Notes under the pieces: model-generated
What the model saw: the letters and a program-made list of their open reading frames with translations, nothing else
Told to the model about the DNA's origin: nothing
The model's database searches: none
In this document: positions 10,883 through 22,451 of the stretch, piece after piece
How the letters are laid out: every line of letters begins with the position of its first letter
Position numbering within the stretch: position 1 is the stretch's first letter
From: Trema orientale
Taxonomy: Eukaryota > Streptophyta > Magnoliopsida > Rosales > Cannabaceae
Reading direction: 5' to 3'
Assembly: GCA_002914845.1 (NCBI GenBank)
Contig: JXTC01000077.1
Span: forward strand, 1-64,000
DNA length: 64,000 nucleotides
Position numbers and translations under genes: made by a program

Positions 10883-13800
10883 AGACTCTTTATTGGAATT
10901 GTCGTGGTGTCTCCAATGTTGGCACCAGACGAATTCTTAAGGATTTATGTCTGCGGCATAAGCTAGATATTCTTTGTTTAGCAGAACCGATGTGTCACTT
11001 TAGTTCTATTCCTGCCCGCTTTTAGAAGTCTATTGATTTTAATTTAGTGGCTCAGAATGAAGAATCGATTCCATCTCTTTGGATTTTCTATTCTTCGGTA
11101 GTTTCTGGTTTTCAGGTTATTTCTTCGCATTTCCAACATGTCTCTTCATCCTTCATTCTTAATGGTGTTTTGTTTTATGTTTCATTTGTTTATGCAAGTT
11201 GCAATTATATTGTTCGTCATGATCTATGGGATTCTTTGTCTGCTTTGCATATTGTTGGCCCTTGGCTTGTTTTGGGTGACTTTAACTCGGTCATGGGTGC
11301 TCATGAGACGACGGGTATTCTAAAATGGCAATCTTGTGAAGATTTTCGAGCTGGTGTTACTCTTTGTGACCTGGTTGATCTGGATTCTCAAGGCCCTTTT
11401 TACACTTGGCAGGGTTTCCGAGGGGGCCGGCTTGTTATGTCTCGGTTGGATAGAGCATTCTGTAATGATGAGTTTTTAAATCTCTGGAATCAGGTTTCTA
11501 GTATTTGCTTACCTAGATCACATTCTGACCATCACCCGCTGTTATTGACTTCGTTAAAGGATATTCCTTCTGGTCCTCGACCCTTCCGTTTTCAAGGCAT
11601 GTGGTTTTTCCATCCTACTTTTATGGATCTGGTCCATAATGTTTGGTCTCATTTGTTCTCTGGTTCTCCGTTTACTATTCTTATTAATAAACTCAAGGCA
11701 CTGAAATGGGAACTAAAAGTCTAGAATTGGGAAGTTTTTGGAGATTTAAAGCTTAATATTACGAGAGCTACTCAGAATGTTTCACTTATTCAAGAACGGC
11801 TGAACACTGAGGGATTTTCCGACTCTCTTCTAAAATAAGAAACTGAAGCACTTTCTGCTTTGGATATTAGTTTGTCTCAAGAAGAAACTTATCTTAGAGA
11901 GCAGAGTAGAGTTAAGTGGTTAAAAGAGGGGGATCGTAATTCCTCCTTTTTCCACAATGTAGTGAAACGTCGTCAGGCTAAAAAGATTCTTTGTAATATG
12001 AAGATTGGCGATGGTGGACTTAATTTTTGCCCATATTCAGACCATTTATGAAGACTTGTTCAGAGAATCTCACTCTTCTGTTTCAGACTTCTCTATGGTT
12101 GGAGACCTTATTCCGAAACTGGTTTCTAATTCAGAAAATACGGAGCTTTGTCGTATTCCTATTGAAGAGGAAATAAGGTTAGCAATTTTTGCAATGGATG
12201 CTTTGAGTGCTCCTAGTCCAGATGGTTTTTCTGGTACATTTTTCTGTTATTGCTGGGATATTGTGCATAGAGACTTGGTTTCAGCTGTTCAACATTTCTT
12301 CATTACTGGTAATTTAATACCTGGACTTAATTCCAATTTTCTTGTGTTAATTCCTAAAGTGGATCATGCTCTTACAGTTGATCAATACCGTCCTATAGTT
12401 CTGGGAAATTTTTTGTATAAGTTGATCACAAAAATTGTTGCAGATCGTTTGGGCCGTATTTGTTCTCAGATCATTTCTCCCAATCAATTCGGTTTTGTTC
12501 CTGGCAAAAACATTAGGGATTGTATTATAGGAGCTTTAGAATGTTTCAATTGTTTGGACAAGAAGAGTTTTGGTGGTAATGTTGCTCTAAAATTGGATAT
12601 AAGGAAAGCGTTTGATACCATGCACTGGGACTTTGTTAAGGCAGTGCTCTCATCATTTGGGTACAATGCTACTTTTGTTTCTTGGGTAAACAATATTTTT
12701 CATTCGGCTCGCCTCTCAATTTTGATCAATAGCTCTCCACATGGTTATTTTTCTTGCTCAAGGGGCATTAGGCAGGGTGATCCTCTTTCACCTCTTTTGT
12801 TTGTCCTTACGGAAGATTTAGTCGCTATCTTACTTCACTGGTTGAGAATGGTAAACTTATTCCAATGACTTTTTCTAGAACTTAAAAGGCTCCGGTGCAT
12901 TTTTTGTTTGTAGATGATGTTCTGTTATTTGCTCGCGCTTCAAAGTCTAATATCAGAGAAATTTTTTATGCTCTCCATCATTATGAAAGCTTATCTGGTC
13001 AGCAAGTTAATTTTACTAAGTCTTCTATCTTTTTTGGCAGTGCAATCCCCTCTGTTAGGGTTTCTGATTTTTTATCTCAAACGGGCATGAAGAAAGGAGG
13101 CTCGTCTTTTATGTACCTTGGGGTACCTCTTTTTGTTGGCTCTCCTAAACGCTCTAGTTTTCAGCCAATATTGGATAAGATTCATGATAATTTTGAGTAC
13201 TGGAAAGGTTTTAATCTTTCTATGGCTGGAAGGGTTGGTCTAATCAACTCAGTTGTCATAGGTCAGTTATCCCATTCTTTCCATGTGTATCGTTGGCCAG
13301 TGACTCTTCTGAAAGAATCGACCTCTTCTATCAGGAATTTCTTATGGTCTGGTTCTCCAACGCGAATAAAGCCAATTGTTGTTTCATAGACCATATGTTG
13401 TAAGCCTAAAGAAGATGGGGGTCTGGGTCTTCGGGATCCTAGGATCCTTAATTCAGCTCTTTTAAAGAAATTATCATGGAGCCTAATGACGGAAGATTCT
13501 TTTGTCTTTAAATTTCTTCGAGGTCATTTTTTCTCCAAAGGATTCTCTCAACAAAGATTTTGGAAGTCTTCCATTTAGTGTGGTTTGCGACCTCATATCC
13601 AACCCATTCTTGAGGAATCGATATGGTTAGTCAGTAAAAATTCAAAGGTTTCTTTTTGGATTGATAATTGGCTTGGTACTCCTTTAATTGATCAAATAGT
13701 TATGTTGCTCCAATGGAACCTAGTTTTGATACAGTTATTAGAGATCTCATTGCTAACTCCGAGTGGTCTCTTCCATCTTCATTTGTTTCCAATTTTCTGA

Positions 13801-14980
13801 CCACTTATGATGAGATTCGTAAGATTGTTATTTGTGATTCTTCTGATTCTTTGATTTGGCGACAATCTTCATTGGGAGTTGTCACTTGTGCTGACTCTTA
13901 TAGGTCTTTGGTTGGTCCAATAATGAAGGAAAGATGGGGAAGTAAGTTCTGGGCTAGTTTTATTCTCCCATCTCATTCCATGGTTTTTTGGCGGTTGCTT
14001 CAAAATAAGTTATCTACAGAGCATAATCTGATTCGAAGAGGATTTTTTATGGCTTCTTGTTGTCATTTTTGCTATTGCCATGAGGAAGACGCAGATCACC
14101 TTTTTATTACTTGTAAATTCGCAAGTAGTCTTTGGGTGCAATTTCTTCAGCTTTTCGTAGGAAAATTCGTATGGATGGTTCTATAATTGATCTTTGGTTG
14201 GATGCTATAGAGGCCAATTTTAGCTCTCAGGTTTCACAACTTTGGAAGACAGCCATTGTAACTGTTGTTTGGATTATTTGGATTTCACGAAATAGGTTGT
14301 TGTTTGATAATGAGATTACCTCAATGCATTCGGCCATTGCATTTATTTGGCATGCAGTTGGTGAGTCCAATTTGATTGCCAAAGGCTCCATGAGAAACTC
14401 TGTGGAGGATCTTGATATTCTGAAGTGTCTTCATGTTCAACTAAAGCCGCCAAAGGCACCAAGAATTATTGAAGTTCATTGGAGAGTTCCTCCAGCTGGT
14501 TGGCTAAAAGTCAACAAAGATGGTGTAGCCTTCAGTGCTCCTGGTTTGGCAGGTTGTGGCGGTGTTTTTCGTACTTCAAGAGGTTTTTTCAAGGGTACTT
14601 TTGCGGTTCTAATTGGTAAAGCTTATGCGTTTGAAGCAGAATTAGCAGCTGCAATTCATGTTGTTTCTTATGCATGGGATTTTAGTTGAAAGAGTTTGTG
14701 GTTAGAGAGTGATTCTGCTTATTTGGTTGCATTGTTCAAGACTCGTTTAGATTCTGTTCCTTGGCGATGGAAACCTGCATGGAGGCATTGCTTGAGTCAG
14801 ATTTTAAAGATGAATTTTCATGTTTCTCATATTTATTGAGAGGGAAATTCAGTTACTGATATTATTGCTTCTAGAGCTACTAACATTCAAGCTCCGACTT
14901 GGTGGCATACTGTTCCCCACTTTTTGCAATCTTCTATTAATAGAGATCTTGCAGGCATCAGTTTTTTTCGTTTTTGTTAG
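10879..14980 (+). pseudogene. LINE ORF2: endonuclease, reverse transcriptase, zf-RVT, RNase H
   Basis: The order is the usual one. The apurinic-type endonuclease begins YWNCRG at about 10891, with WLVLGDFNSV near 11260 and SDHHPLL near 11525. The linker WLKEGDRN lies at about 11920. Reverse transcriptase runs about 12170-13390 with LIPKV, DIRKAFD, GIRQGDPLSPLLF and the catalytic box FVDD near 12907. The zf-RVT domain (CHFCYCHEEDADHLF...C) is near 14065 and the RNase H domain at about 14490-14980. In-frame stops (for example 11023-11025 and 11722-11724) and at least four frame changes, including near 12030 and 12870, inactivate it. The catalytic box has Val where plant LINEs usually have Ala (FADD). 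The enzyme would have copied LINE RNA at a nicked target. Confidence 0.88.
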
Positions 14981-15260
14981 TGCCCTTTCTGTAATGCAAT
15001 GTGCTCTTTTTTCCTTTCTGTGGTTTTTCCCTTGGGATTTTATACAGAAAGGTATTTAATGAGGTATTGTAGGAGATTAAGACAATAATTTTGTTTCGGC
15101 AAAATTATATGGCTCCTCCTTGGGTTCATATGTTTTTTGTTTTACTTACATTATTTGGGATTTTTCCCCTAGTGACTTTATGTACCTCGATTTTTATTTT
15201 ATTCTAATAGTATCTACCAGAGGTCTTCCTCTTGGTATCATTTAGCAAAAAAAACCACCT

Positions 15261-16660
15261 TTGTTGGGACTAGTGCAGAAACCAATGGACACGTCATTGA
15301 CCTTCGAACATAACCACTGCCACCAAGTTGAGAGATCTTCTATTGACAAACCTCCGAGAGAGTTCAAACCTTTATGACAGCTAAGGGAAAAATCTGATCA
15401 ACACCATAGAGGCAAGTGGAAAATATGATGCTAAATTCTCCTTTACGCACAAAAGTCCTCTGCAACTTCTTCTGAAGCTTTTTTTTTTTCCTTCTTTATT
15501 ATTCTTTTTTTTTTTTGAATATTGATTTTGTTAAGTTTTAGGGTTGTTAAAAAAAAGAGTCATTACATCATTAATTAGTAAATGTGATTATTTTTCTAAT
15601 ATCAATTTAAAAAAAAAATGGACATGCACCATAAATTCTCAATGTCAAATGGCCAGTATTTATGTCAAATTCTCAATTTAAGAAAAATGCCCATTCATGC
15701 TTCATATCGTGCTTGACATGCCTAATAAAACACTATATCATCCTCATACTGGTCCAAACTTAAATATTTTAGGGTTTTTAAAGCCTAGTGACTCAATTTC
15801 GGATTACTATTTGAAAAATGGTTGTTTTTCAAACACTATCAAAAAATGACTAAATTTTGAAATTTATTTGAAAAATATAATAGATCAAAATATATTGATT
15901 TATTTTGTATAAAATAGATTTATTTTAAAAAAAAATTGATTTATTTTCTTAAAAAATAGATCCACCAAAAATGGCCATTTATCAAAGTAAAATTATAAAA
16001 CGGTTGTTTATTAATAGGTGTAAAAAACAACTATTTTTTGAATTGATTTGGAAAAAAAAAATATTTCTTATAAATACTCAATATTTTAGGCCCGACATGG
16101 CGGCTCATGCATATCTTATACCGTGCTCATGCTTGTGTAATTCGATTTTGTGTTAAGCAAAGCAAGCCAACATTAGAATTAATTATCAATTAATATACAT
16201 TCCTAAAAGAAAAAAAAAAGGAACAAATCTATTGAAATTAATTTAGGTTTGAGACTTAGCGTTAACTTTCATTTAGCCATTACTCTTATCTAATAATTAT
16301 TAGTATTACTATTTATTTTATCTTGCTACATAGAAGCAATCATTTAATTTTAAATTTTGAAAAAAATTGAAGTATAGTAAAATTTCTATAAATTAATATT
16401 ATTAGGATTAAGAAAAAATAGTACTAGAGAGATTTCATTTATTTATCGATACATGAATAATTTTTTAATTTATCGATAAATGAATATTTATTAATTTAAA
16501 CGTAATATGTGATTCTAATACTCATGTATTATTATTATTTTATTTCGGCTAAGATACATGTATGATTTTTAATTAAAAAATAATGGACATAGTAATGAAA
16601 TTAAGGTGTGCATATATAGAAAATAAAAGGTTAAGCTATATATGCATAAAACTTAACGGT
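15261..16660. other. AT-rich spacer between two LINEs
   Basis: Low-complexity sequence with poly(T) runs at about 15480-15520. The frame at 15971-16156 has no recognisable domain. Nothing else is supported. Confidence 0.5.
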
Positions 16661-16702
16661 TCCAAACTTTTTTTTTTTTGAGTGAAAACACATATCTATT
16701 CA

Positions 16703-19700
16703 TTAATTAGGAGAGTCTAATATAAGAACAGACATAATAGGAGGAGGATCATTCTCCATCCAAATACATTCGTCATCTAGCCTAAGAGCATGTTTTGCTA
16801 AACCATGTGCCTCCATATTAGCAGAACGATAAACATAATTTGCAACAACTCCCAGAAAAAAAGACAACAAATGAGAGACATCAGACATTAAAGTACCAAA
16901 TATTAGTTGTGATTGTCGAGTATTTCGCAAGCTTTGCACCACTGCTAAGGCATCAGATTCAACTTCATGGAGAGTAAGACCAAAGTCATGTGCCCACAGA
17001 AGACTAAGCGCTAATGCTTTCGTTTCTGCAATTTGAGGCGTGTAGTTCCCAACAATCTTCTTGGAAAGAGTAGCCAAAACACGTCCTTTACAGTCACGAA
17101 GAATTTCTCCCACTCCAATAGAGTTGGTGGAACTATTAAGTGCAGCATCGACATTCAGTTTGAAATTGCCAACAGTGGGGGATTTCTATTTATGTTCATG
17201 CTTGACAACTGGTGAGTGCATAGTCGGGTAGGAGTGAAGATTTACATCACAGTATGATTGCAAGTAAGCATTGATCCAGGCTAGAGTTGCTGCTAGTGCT
17301 TCCCTTGGAAAAGTTATTTATTACGATCTCCCCAGATACTCCACATAATGCAAAGAAACAGCTCCAAATCATGTGTTGTCAGTGAGTGTGATATGAAGTG
17401 GATAACATCTTGAATTGCCATCGTTTGCAAACGTGAAATATCAAATGAGAAGCTTGTGAGTCTCCAGACATTTTTTGCATAGTTGCATGTAAACAGAGCA
17501 TGTCCTACTGATTCCCAAGTAGAGTTGCAACGAGAACAGCAAGCAGAAGTAATGATCCTTCAATGAAAAAGTCCAACAGTAACAGGGAGGGCATTGTGGT
17601 AGGCACGCCAGGCAAAAATTTTGACTTTTGGTGGTCATTTTCAAGACTAGAATTTGTGCCATCATGTCACCATTGGAGCAGAGTTTGAACTTGAGGCATT
17701 GTAAGCAAAGGTAGTGGACAAGTGATATCCAGATTTTACCGAATAAGTGCCACTAGAAACAGGATGCCAAACAAGTCTATCAGGCCCTGGAAAAAAATTG
17801 AGAGAAATGGAGAGGATCTTTTGCTTATCATCTTCAACAAAAACCTGATCTAGTTTTATCATATCCCATTCTCTAGTAGTTGTAATAGTTAAAGGCCTGA
17901 AATTAGTACGACATGGAATCCAGGGAGCTGTGGAGCAACTAACAAGAGTTCTATCACCAATTAGCCATTGTAGGCCTTTGTTTAATAAATCTCAACCCTA
18001 TAGTATACTTCGCCACACCATAGAGGGTGAAAATCCTACAGTAGCCTCAAGGAAAGTAGAGTGGGAAAAATATTTGCCCTTGTAAATCCGACTTAAAAGC
18101 GATGAAGGATCAGCTAGCAATTTCCAGGCTTGCTTTGCAAGTAATGCTTGGTTAAATTGCTCAAAAGATCGAAAGCCAAGGCCCCCATCTTGCTTGGACT
18201 TACACATATAGCGCCAACTCTTCTAGTGGATTGTATTTTTTTTCTCTGAGAAATCCCACCAATATCTCGCCATAAGTGACTCAAGTTGGTTGCATAAGGC
18301 TACAGGAAGCTTGAAACAACTCATGGCATAAGTTGATATAGCTTGTACCACTGATTTGAGCAATATTTCTTTACCTCTTTTGGAAAAAAAATTTTGGTTG
18401 TAAGAATACAAAAGATTCCAGACTTTCTTTTTTATGTTGCAAAAAAGAAGCTTTTTGTCATGACCTGCAAAAGAAGGGAGGCCTAAATACTTCTCATGAC
18501 AGTCACAGATAGTCATAGCCAGAGTCTATTGAAACAGATTGCGGGTTTCTTCTGGTGTATTAGGAGAAAAAGATAGAGCTGATTTCTAAAAATTAACTTG
18601 CTACCCAGATGCTTTATTATAAGTGTCAAGAATCTTCTTTATAGAGTGGCAAGATGCAGCATTCGCTTTACAAAACAGTAGACTATCATCAGCAAACAGA
18701 AGGTGAGAGATTGGTGGTGCAAAACGTGAAATTGAAAGGCCTTGTAATGCTTGAGAGTTATGAGCTGCATGGATTAAACATGAGAGTCCTTCAGCACAAA
18801 TTAGGAATAGATATGGAGACAACAGATCCCTTTGGTGTAGACCACGTTGGGGAACAACATTAAAGAAGGAAAAAGAAACAGAGCAAAGGCATTTCATGAT
18901 CAACTGAACCCAATCTGTGCAAAAACCCATACGGAGCATGACTTGTTCAAGAAAGAGCCATTCAACCCGGTCAAAGACTTTACTCATGTCAAGCTTCATA
19001 GCAGCATAACCGGTTTTCCCATCTTTTCGATGTTTTATCGAATGAATCATTTCAAAAACGATCAAAACATTATTAGTGATAAGTCGGTTTGACAAGAAAG
19101 CACTCTGATTTTCAGAAATAACCATAGGTAGAAGAGGTTTGAAACGGTTCACCAGAACTTTTGATACCAGTTTGTACAAGACATTGCATAATAGGCCTAA
19201 AATCAGTCATGGTTGTAGGTCATTTCACTTTGGGAATCAGAGTGATAAGTGTTTTATTAATTGTGGAGATATCACTAGCACCATTAAGAATATCTAGAAC
19301 AGCTTTAGTGACTAAAGAGTCAACGATGTGCCAATATCATTGGTAGAACATGGCAGACATACCATCCTCACCTGGGCTCTTATCCGGATCCATTGAATTA
19401 AGGGCATCAACAACTTCATCCGCATGGAAAAGTGCCATAAGATTCGAATTCATTGCTAGTGTTATGGTTGTGGGAATGGTTGTAAGGACAGAATGTAAGG
19501 CTTCATGATCACACGAAGCATATTGAAATAAATCATCAAAATAGGAAGTAATAACATTCTAAATACCCGGGCCTTCAACAAGCTGCCCGGTAGCATCTTT
19601 AAGTTTGAGAATCGTATTCGCCTTTTTCCTTATTGATGTATGAGAATAGAAAAATTTTGAGTTCAAATCTCCTGATTTCAGCCATGAAGTTTTGGATCGT

Positions 19701-20744
19701 TGGTGCCAATAAATTTCCTCTTGAGCCAACAAGTCATCTAAAACTTTTTCACAATAGTGTACTTCATCGAAGTATGAGGCAGTAGTATCTATGGAGTTTT
19801 GTAACATGGTGAGCTGATCTTTAGCTTCATTAATTCTTCGTTTGAAACCACTAAATTTGGACCTGTGCCGATTAGAAAGGGATTGAGAGCATTGCTGAAT
19901 ATTGAGTGGAACTTGCAGAAGAGGTGCAAGACCAACAGTTTTATTGTATTAGTTCAGTACATTCAGCATCCTGGAGCCAAGTTGCTTCAAATCTGAAACG
20001 AGACTTTCGATCTTGTAATGCAGTAATATGTTGTTGAGATTCAGTATCCAAGGACACTTTTAAAACTCTATGATCAGATTTATAGAAGTCTATGTGTTCA
20101 ACATGATCTGTGGCAAAAAAAGAAGACCACAATGGATTCACAAAAGTCCAGTCAAGCCGTTCTCGGATATGATCCCTTCCTTGAATGTTTTTAGTCCATA
20201 TGAACTGGTTTCCATTATATGGTAAAAGGGATAACTGACAATAAGCAATAGAATTGCGAAAAGCATCCATTTGTGATTCAGGACAAATTGTGCCTCCTTG
20301 TTTATCATCATTTGACAAGATCCCATTAAAATCACCAATTACTAGCTATGGGACCAAAGGTGCAGTATCATAAAGTCTACGCAAGAGTGTCCAAGTATGG
20401 CAACAATTAGAGAGTTCAGGTGCACCATAAAATCCAGTAAAGTGCCATTTAGGCCCTCCATTACATACCATACAGCAATCAATATGATTTATTGAATATA
20501 AAAAGATGGTTACATCAATACAATCTTTCCATAACAACATTAGACCACCACCTAAACTGACTCTAGGAACTTCTAAACCGTGCTGGAATTTGAAAACATT
20601 ACGAAACTTAGTAATAGACCCGAACTGAAGCTTTGTTTCCATAAAAAACAAAACCTGGGGCATTTGCTGTCAAACAAGCAAATGGAGGTAGCAGAATGCA
20701 CTCGGGTTCCCTAAGCCCCGTGCATTCCAACTGAGGATTGTCAT
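16703..20744 (-). pseudogene. LINE ORF2: endonuclease, reverse transcriptase, zf-RVT, RNase H
   Basis: The start is taken at ATG 20742-20744, giving ILSWNARGLG, the typical endonuclease N-terminus. METKL and GGGLMLLW follow (20346-20663), then the endonuclease C-terminal half (19941-20318). The linker WLKSGDLNSKFF lies near 19680. Reverse transcriptase spans 18223-19179 with KLDMSKVFDRVEW and an intact FADD box near 18690. The usual RQGDPLSPYLF is altered to QRDLLSPYLF. zf-RVT remains are at 17441-17862 and RNase H at 16703 to about 17170 (KLNVDAAL, AETKALALSLLWA). Stops and frame changes separate the blocks, so no full protein can be made. Confidence 0.85.
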
Positions 20745-20814
20745 GGCTCTTGGCGGGGTTGCAACGCAACCGCCGCCAGGGAAGTGGATGGGGTAGTAGA
20801 AGTGTCCCGGTTCT

Positions 20815-22140
20815 TCAGACATTTAAAAACTTGGCGTGTGGTGGAGCCGATGGCCTGGAAGTCTCATTTTGTAACTTGGCTTTGCCTTTGACAGCACTGC
20901 TAGATGCAAAATAAGATGCATGACCAGCAACAAAAGCAGAGGATGAGGTCATGATTGTCACTCTAGAAATGCAGTTAGAATCCAATACGGAGAGGGGTCG
21001 TGAAGCATTATCAGCAACAGGGGAAAGAGCAGGGCCAAAGGGATTCATGCCATATAGAGGCAAGGAGGGGGACTCTGGAAGTAGAGCGGTTGAAATTGTA
21101 CAGGCAGTTTTTTTCGGTAAGGTAGTAACTACTATGGCATCCGAAAAAAGAGGAACCGCTAGGTTCTAAACTGCTGGGTTCCGAACCGCTGAAGATGGAT
21201 GATGTCGAGTCGCCACCATGAGTCCGCTGGTATTGTCATTTGCTTGTTTAGAGCTTACGATGTCTTGTGGATGAGGCATTGCCGTGGATAAACGAGTGAG
21301 GGAGGGCCCCGTAGTCGTGTGAACAAGATGAGTGAGGAGAGGCCATGCACTAGCCTGTGAGAAATCAAGTCGATAGCGATCTATCCCGGTGGTCTTTGGA
21401 GGAGTTCCACGCATCCATGGCCCATAAGGAAGATTGTGTATAAGACCTTGATCTTCAAGTTCCAGATTCTCGAGGCACTGATTGAAAACATGGCCTAATT
21501 TTCAACAGTGAAAACAGAACTCATGTACCCGTTCATATTTGAACTCAACTCAGAGTTTGTCTTCAACTTGTGGGAGTTTGAGCATTTTTCCCCGGAACAG
21601 TGGCTTGGACACATCAAGAGAAACCCGAATACGCATATAAGGACTCCAACCCTCAAGTAGAGAGGCAGTATCAACTTCAAGAAAATCTCCTACCCACTCG
21701 CCAATCATCTTGCCTAAAGCTTTGCTTTTGCTCAGAAAAGGAAGGCGATAGATTTGAATCCAAAAAGGTATATTGGTCAAAGAATCAACAGAGATGTGAG
21801 TCATGGCATCAGGAACTCCCAAAACAACCAGGATGATTGCTAAAATGCCATGGTTCACCAAGAAGCACCCTCCGCCAGTCACCAGCACAACCGAATTGGA
21901 ATAAGAAGATGCTAGCATCCAATTCAGTGACAAGAACGTCATAACGCCACTTCCAGAGATCAACCATAGTTTTCTTGAAGCCTCTTTATTATAGGGGCGT
22001 AGGGACAGTACTCGGCCAATTAAAGTATAAGTCGGTAATCGTTCATCATCTTCGAGGTCAACGGCAGCAATGGGATGAATGGTTTGTTCATCAACAGTGA
22101 GGGACAGAGAAGAATCGAAATCATTCAATAAGGATTCCAT
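20815..22140 (-). pseudogene. LINE ORF1 (DUF4283 plus zinc knuckle)
   Basis: The likely start is ATG 22138-22140 (MESLLNDFDSSLSL). A DUF4283-type region follows (about 21600-22060), with a conserved WIQIYRLPF stretch. A CCHC-like knuckle (about 21490-21515) has a stop inside its spacing (CFHC, stop, KLGH, then C). A Ser/Pro/Thr-rich tail runs to 20815. The frame upstream of 22140 is open but hydrophobic and low-complexity, so I did not use it as the start. It would encode the RNA-binding protein of the LINE. Confidence 0.75.
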
Positions 22141-22451
22141 GGTGAAAAGAAGAAAGGAACGGTGTTTGGATAGATGTGAGTAATAGAGAAGAATAATAAA
22201 CAGTGTTTGGATGGATGATAGGAAAAGAGGAAAAAAATAAAGCGTAGTATTGAGAAGGATATGATTAATAATGGATAATGTTGGTAAAGATGAAATGAAT
22301 AGAAGAGGAGAATGGATAATGCGGGTAAAGAATAAAAAAACTTCCAATAATAGAAGACAAAAAAAACTAGAGTAACTATCGTAACCGCTACAGAGCAAAA
22401 CGAGTGCTAAAAGCGGACTTTTTTGGCTTTTTTTGATTGGTGTCCAAACTT

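Larger units (their letters stand above)
8778..15253 (+). mobile_element. Decayed L1-type LINE with inverted 5' part (twin priming)
   Basis: The plus-strand part (about 10712-15253) carries the ORF1 C-terminus, ORF2, a 3' untranslated region and a short A-tail (8 to 9 A at 15247-15254). The part to its left (about 8778-10690) carries the ORF1 start and DUF4283/zinc-knuckle region on the opposite strand. A reversed 5' segment joined to a forward 3' segment is the classic product of twin-primed reverse transcription. A 7-bp candidate TSD, ACCACCT, occurs at 8771-8777 and 15254-15260; it is short and overlaps the A-tail, so the outer limits are tentative. Several stops and frameshifts show that the copy is dead. 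Confidence 0.75.
16670..22442 (-). mobile_element. Near full-length, dead L1-type LINE
   Basis: Both ORFs lie in order on the minus strand, and the A-tail appears as a T run at 16668-16679. A 9-bp direct repeat, TCCAAACTT, borders the element at 16661-16669 and 22443-22451, directly beside the tail and the 5' end; I take it as the TSD. Length is about 5.8 kb. ORF1 and ORF2 both carry stops and frameshifts. The ORF sequences differ clearly from the LINE at 8778-15253, so this is another lineage. Confidence 0.85.

Noticed and set aside
18654-19346. Plus-strand frames of 60-80 residues
   Set aside because: They are shadows of the minus-strand LINE reverse transcriptase.
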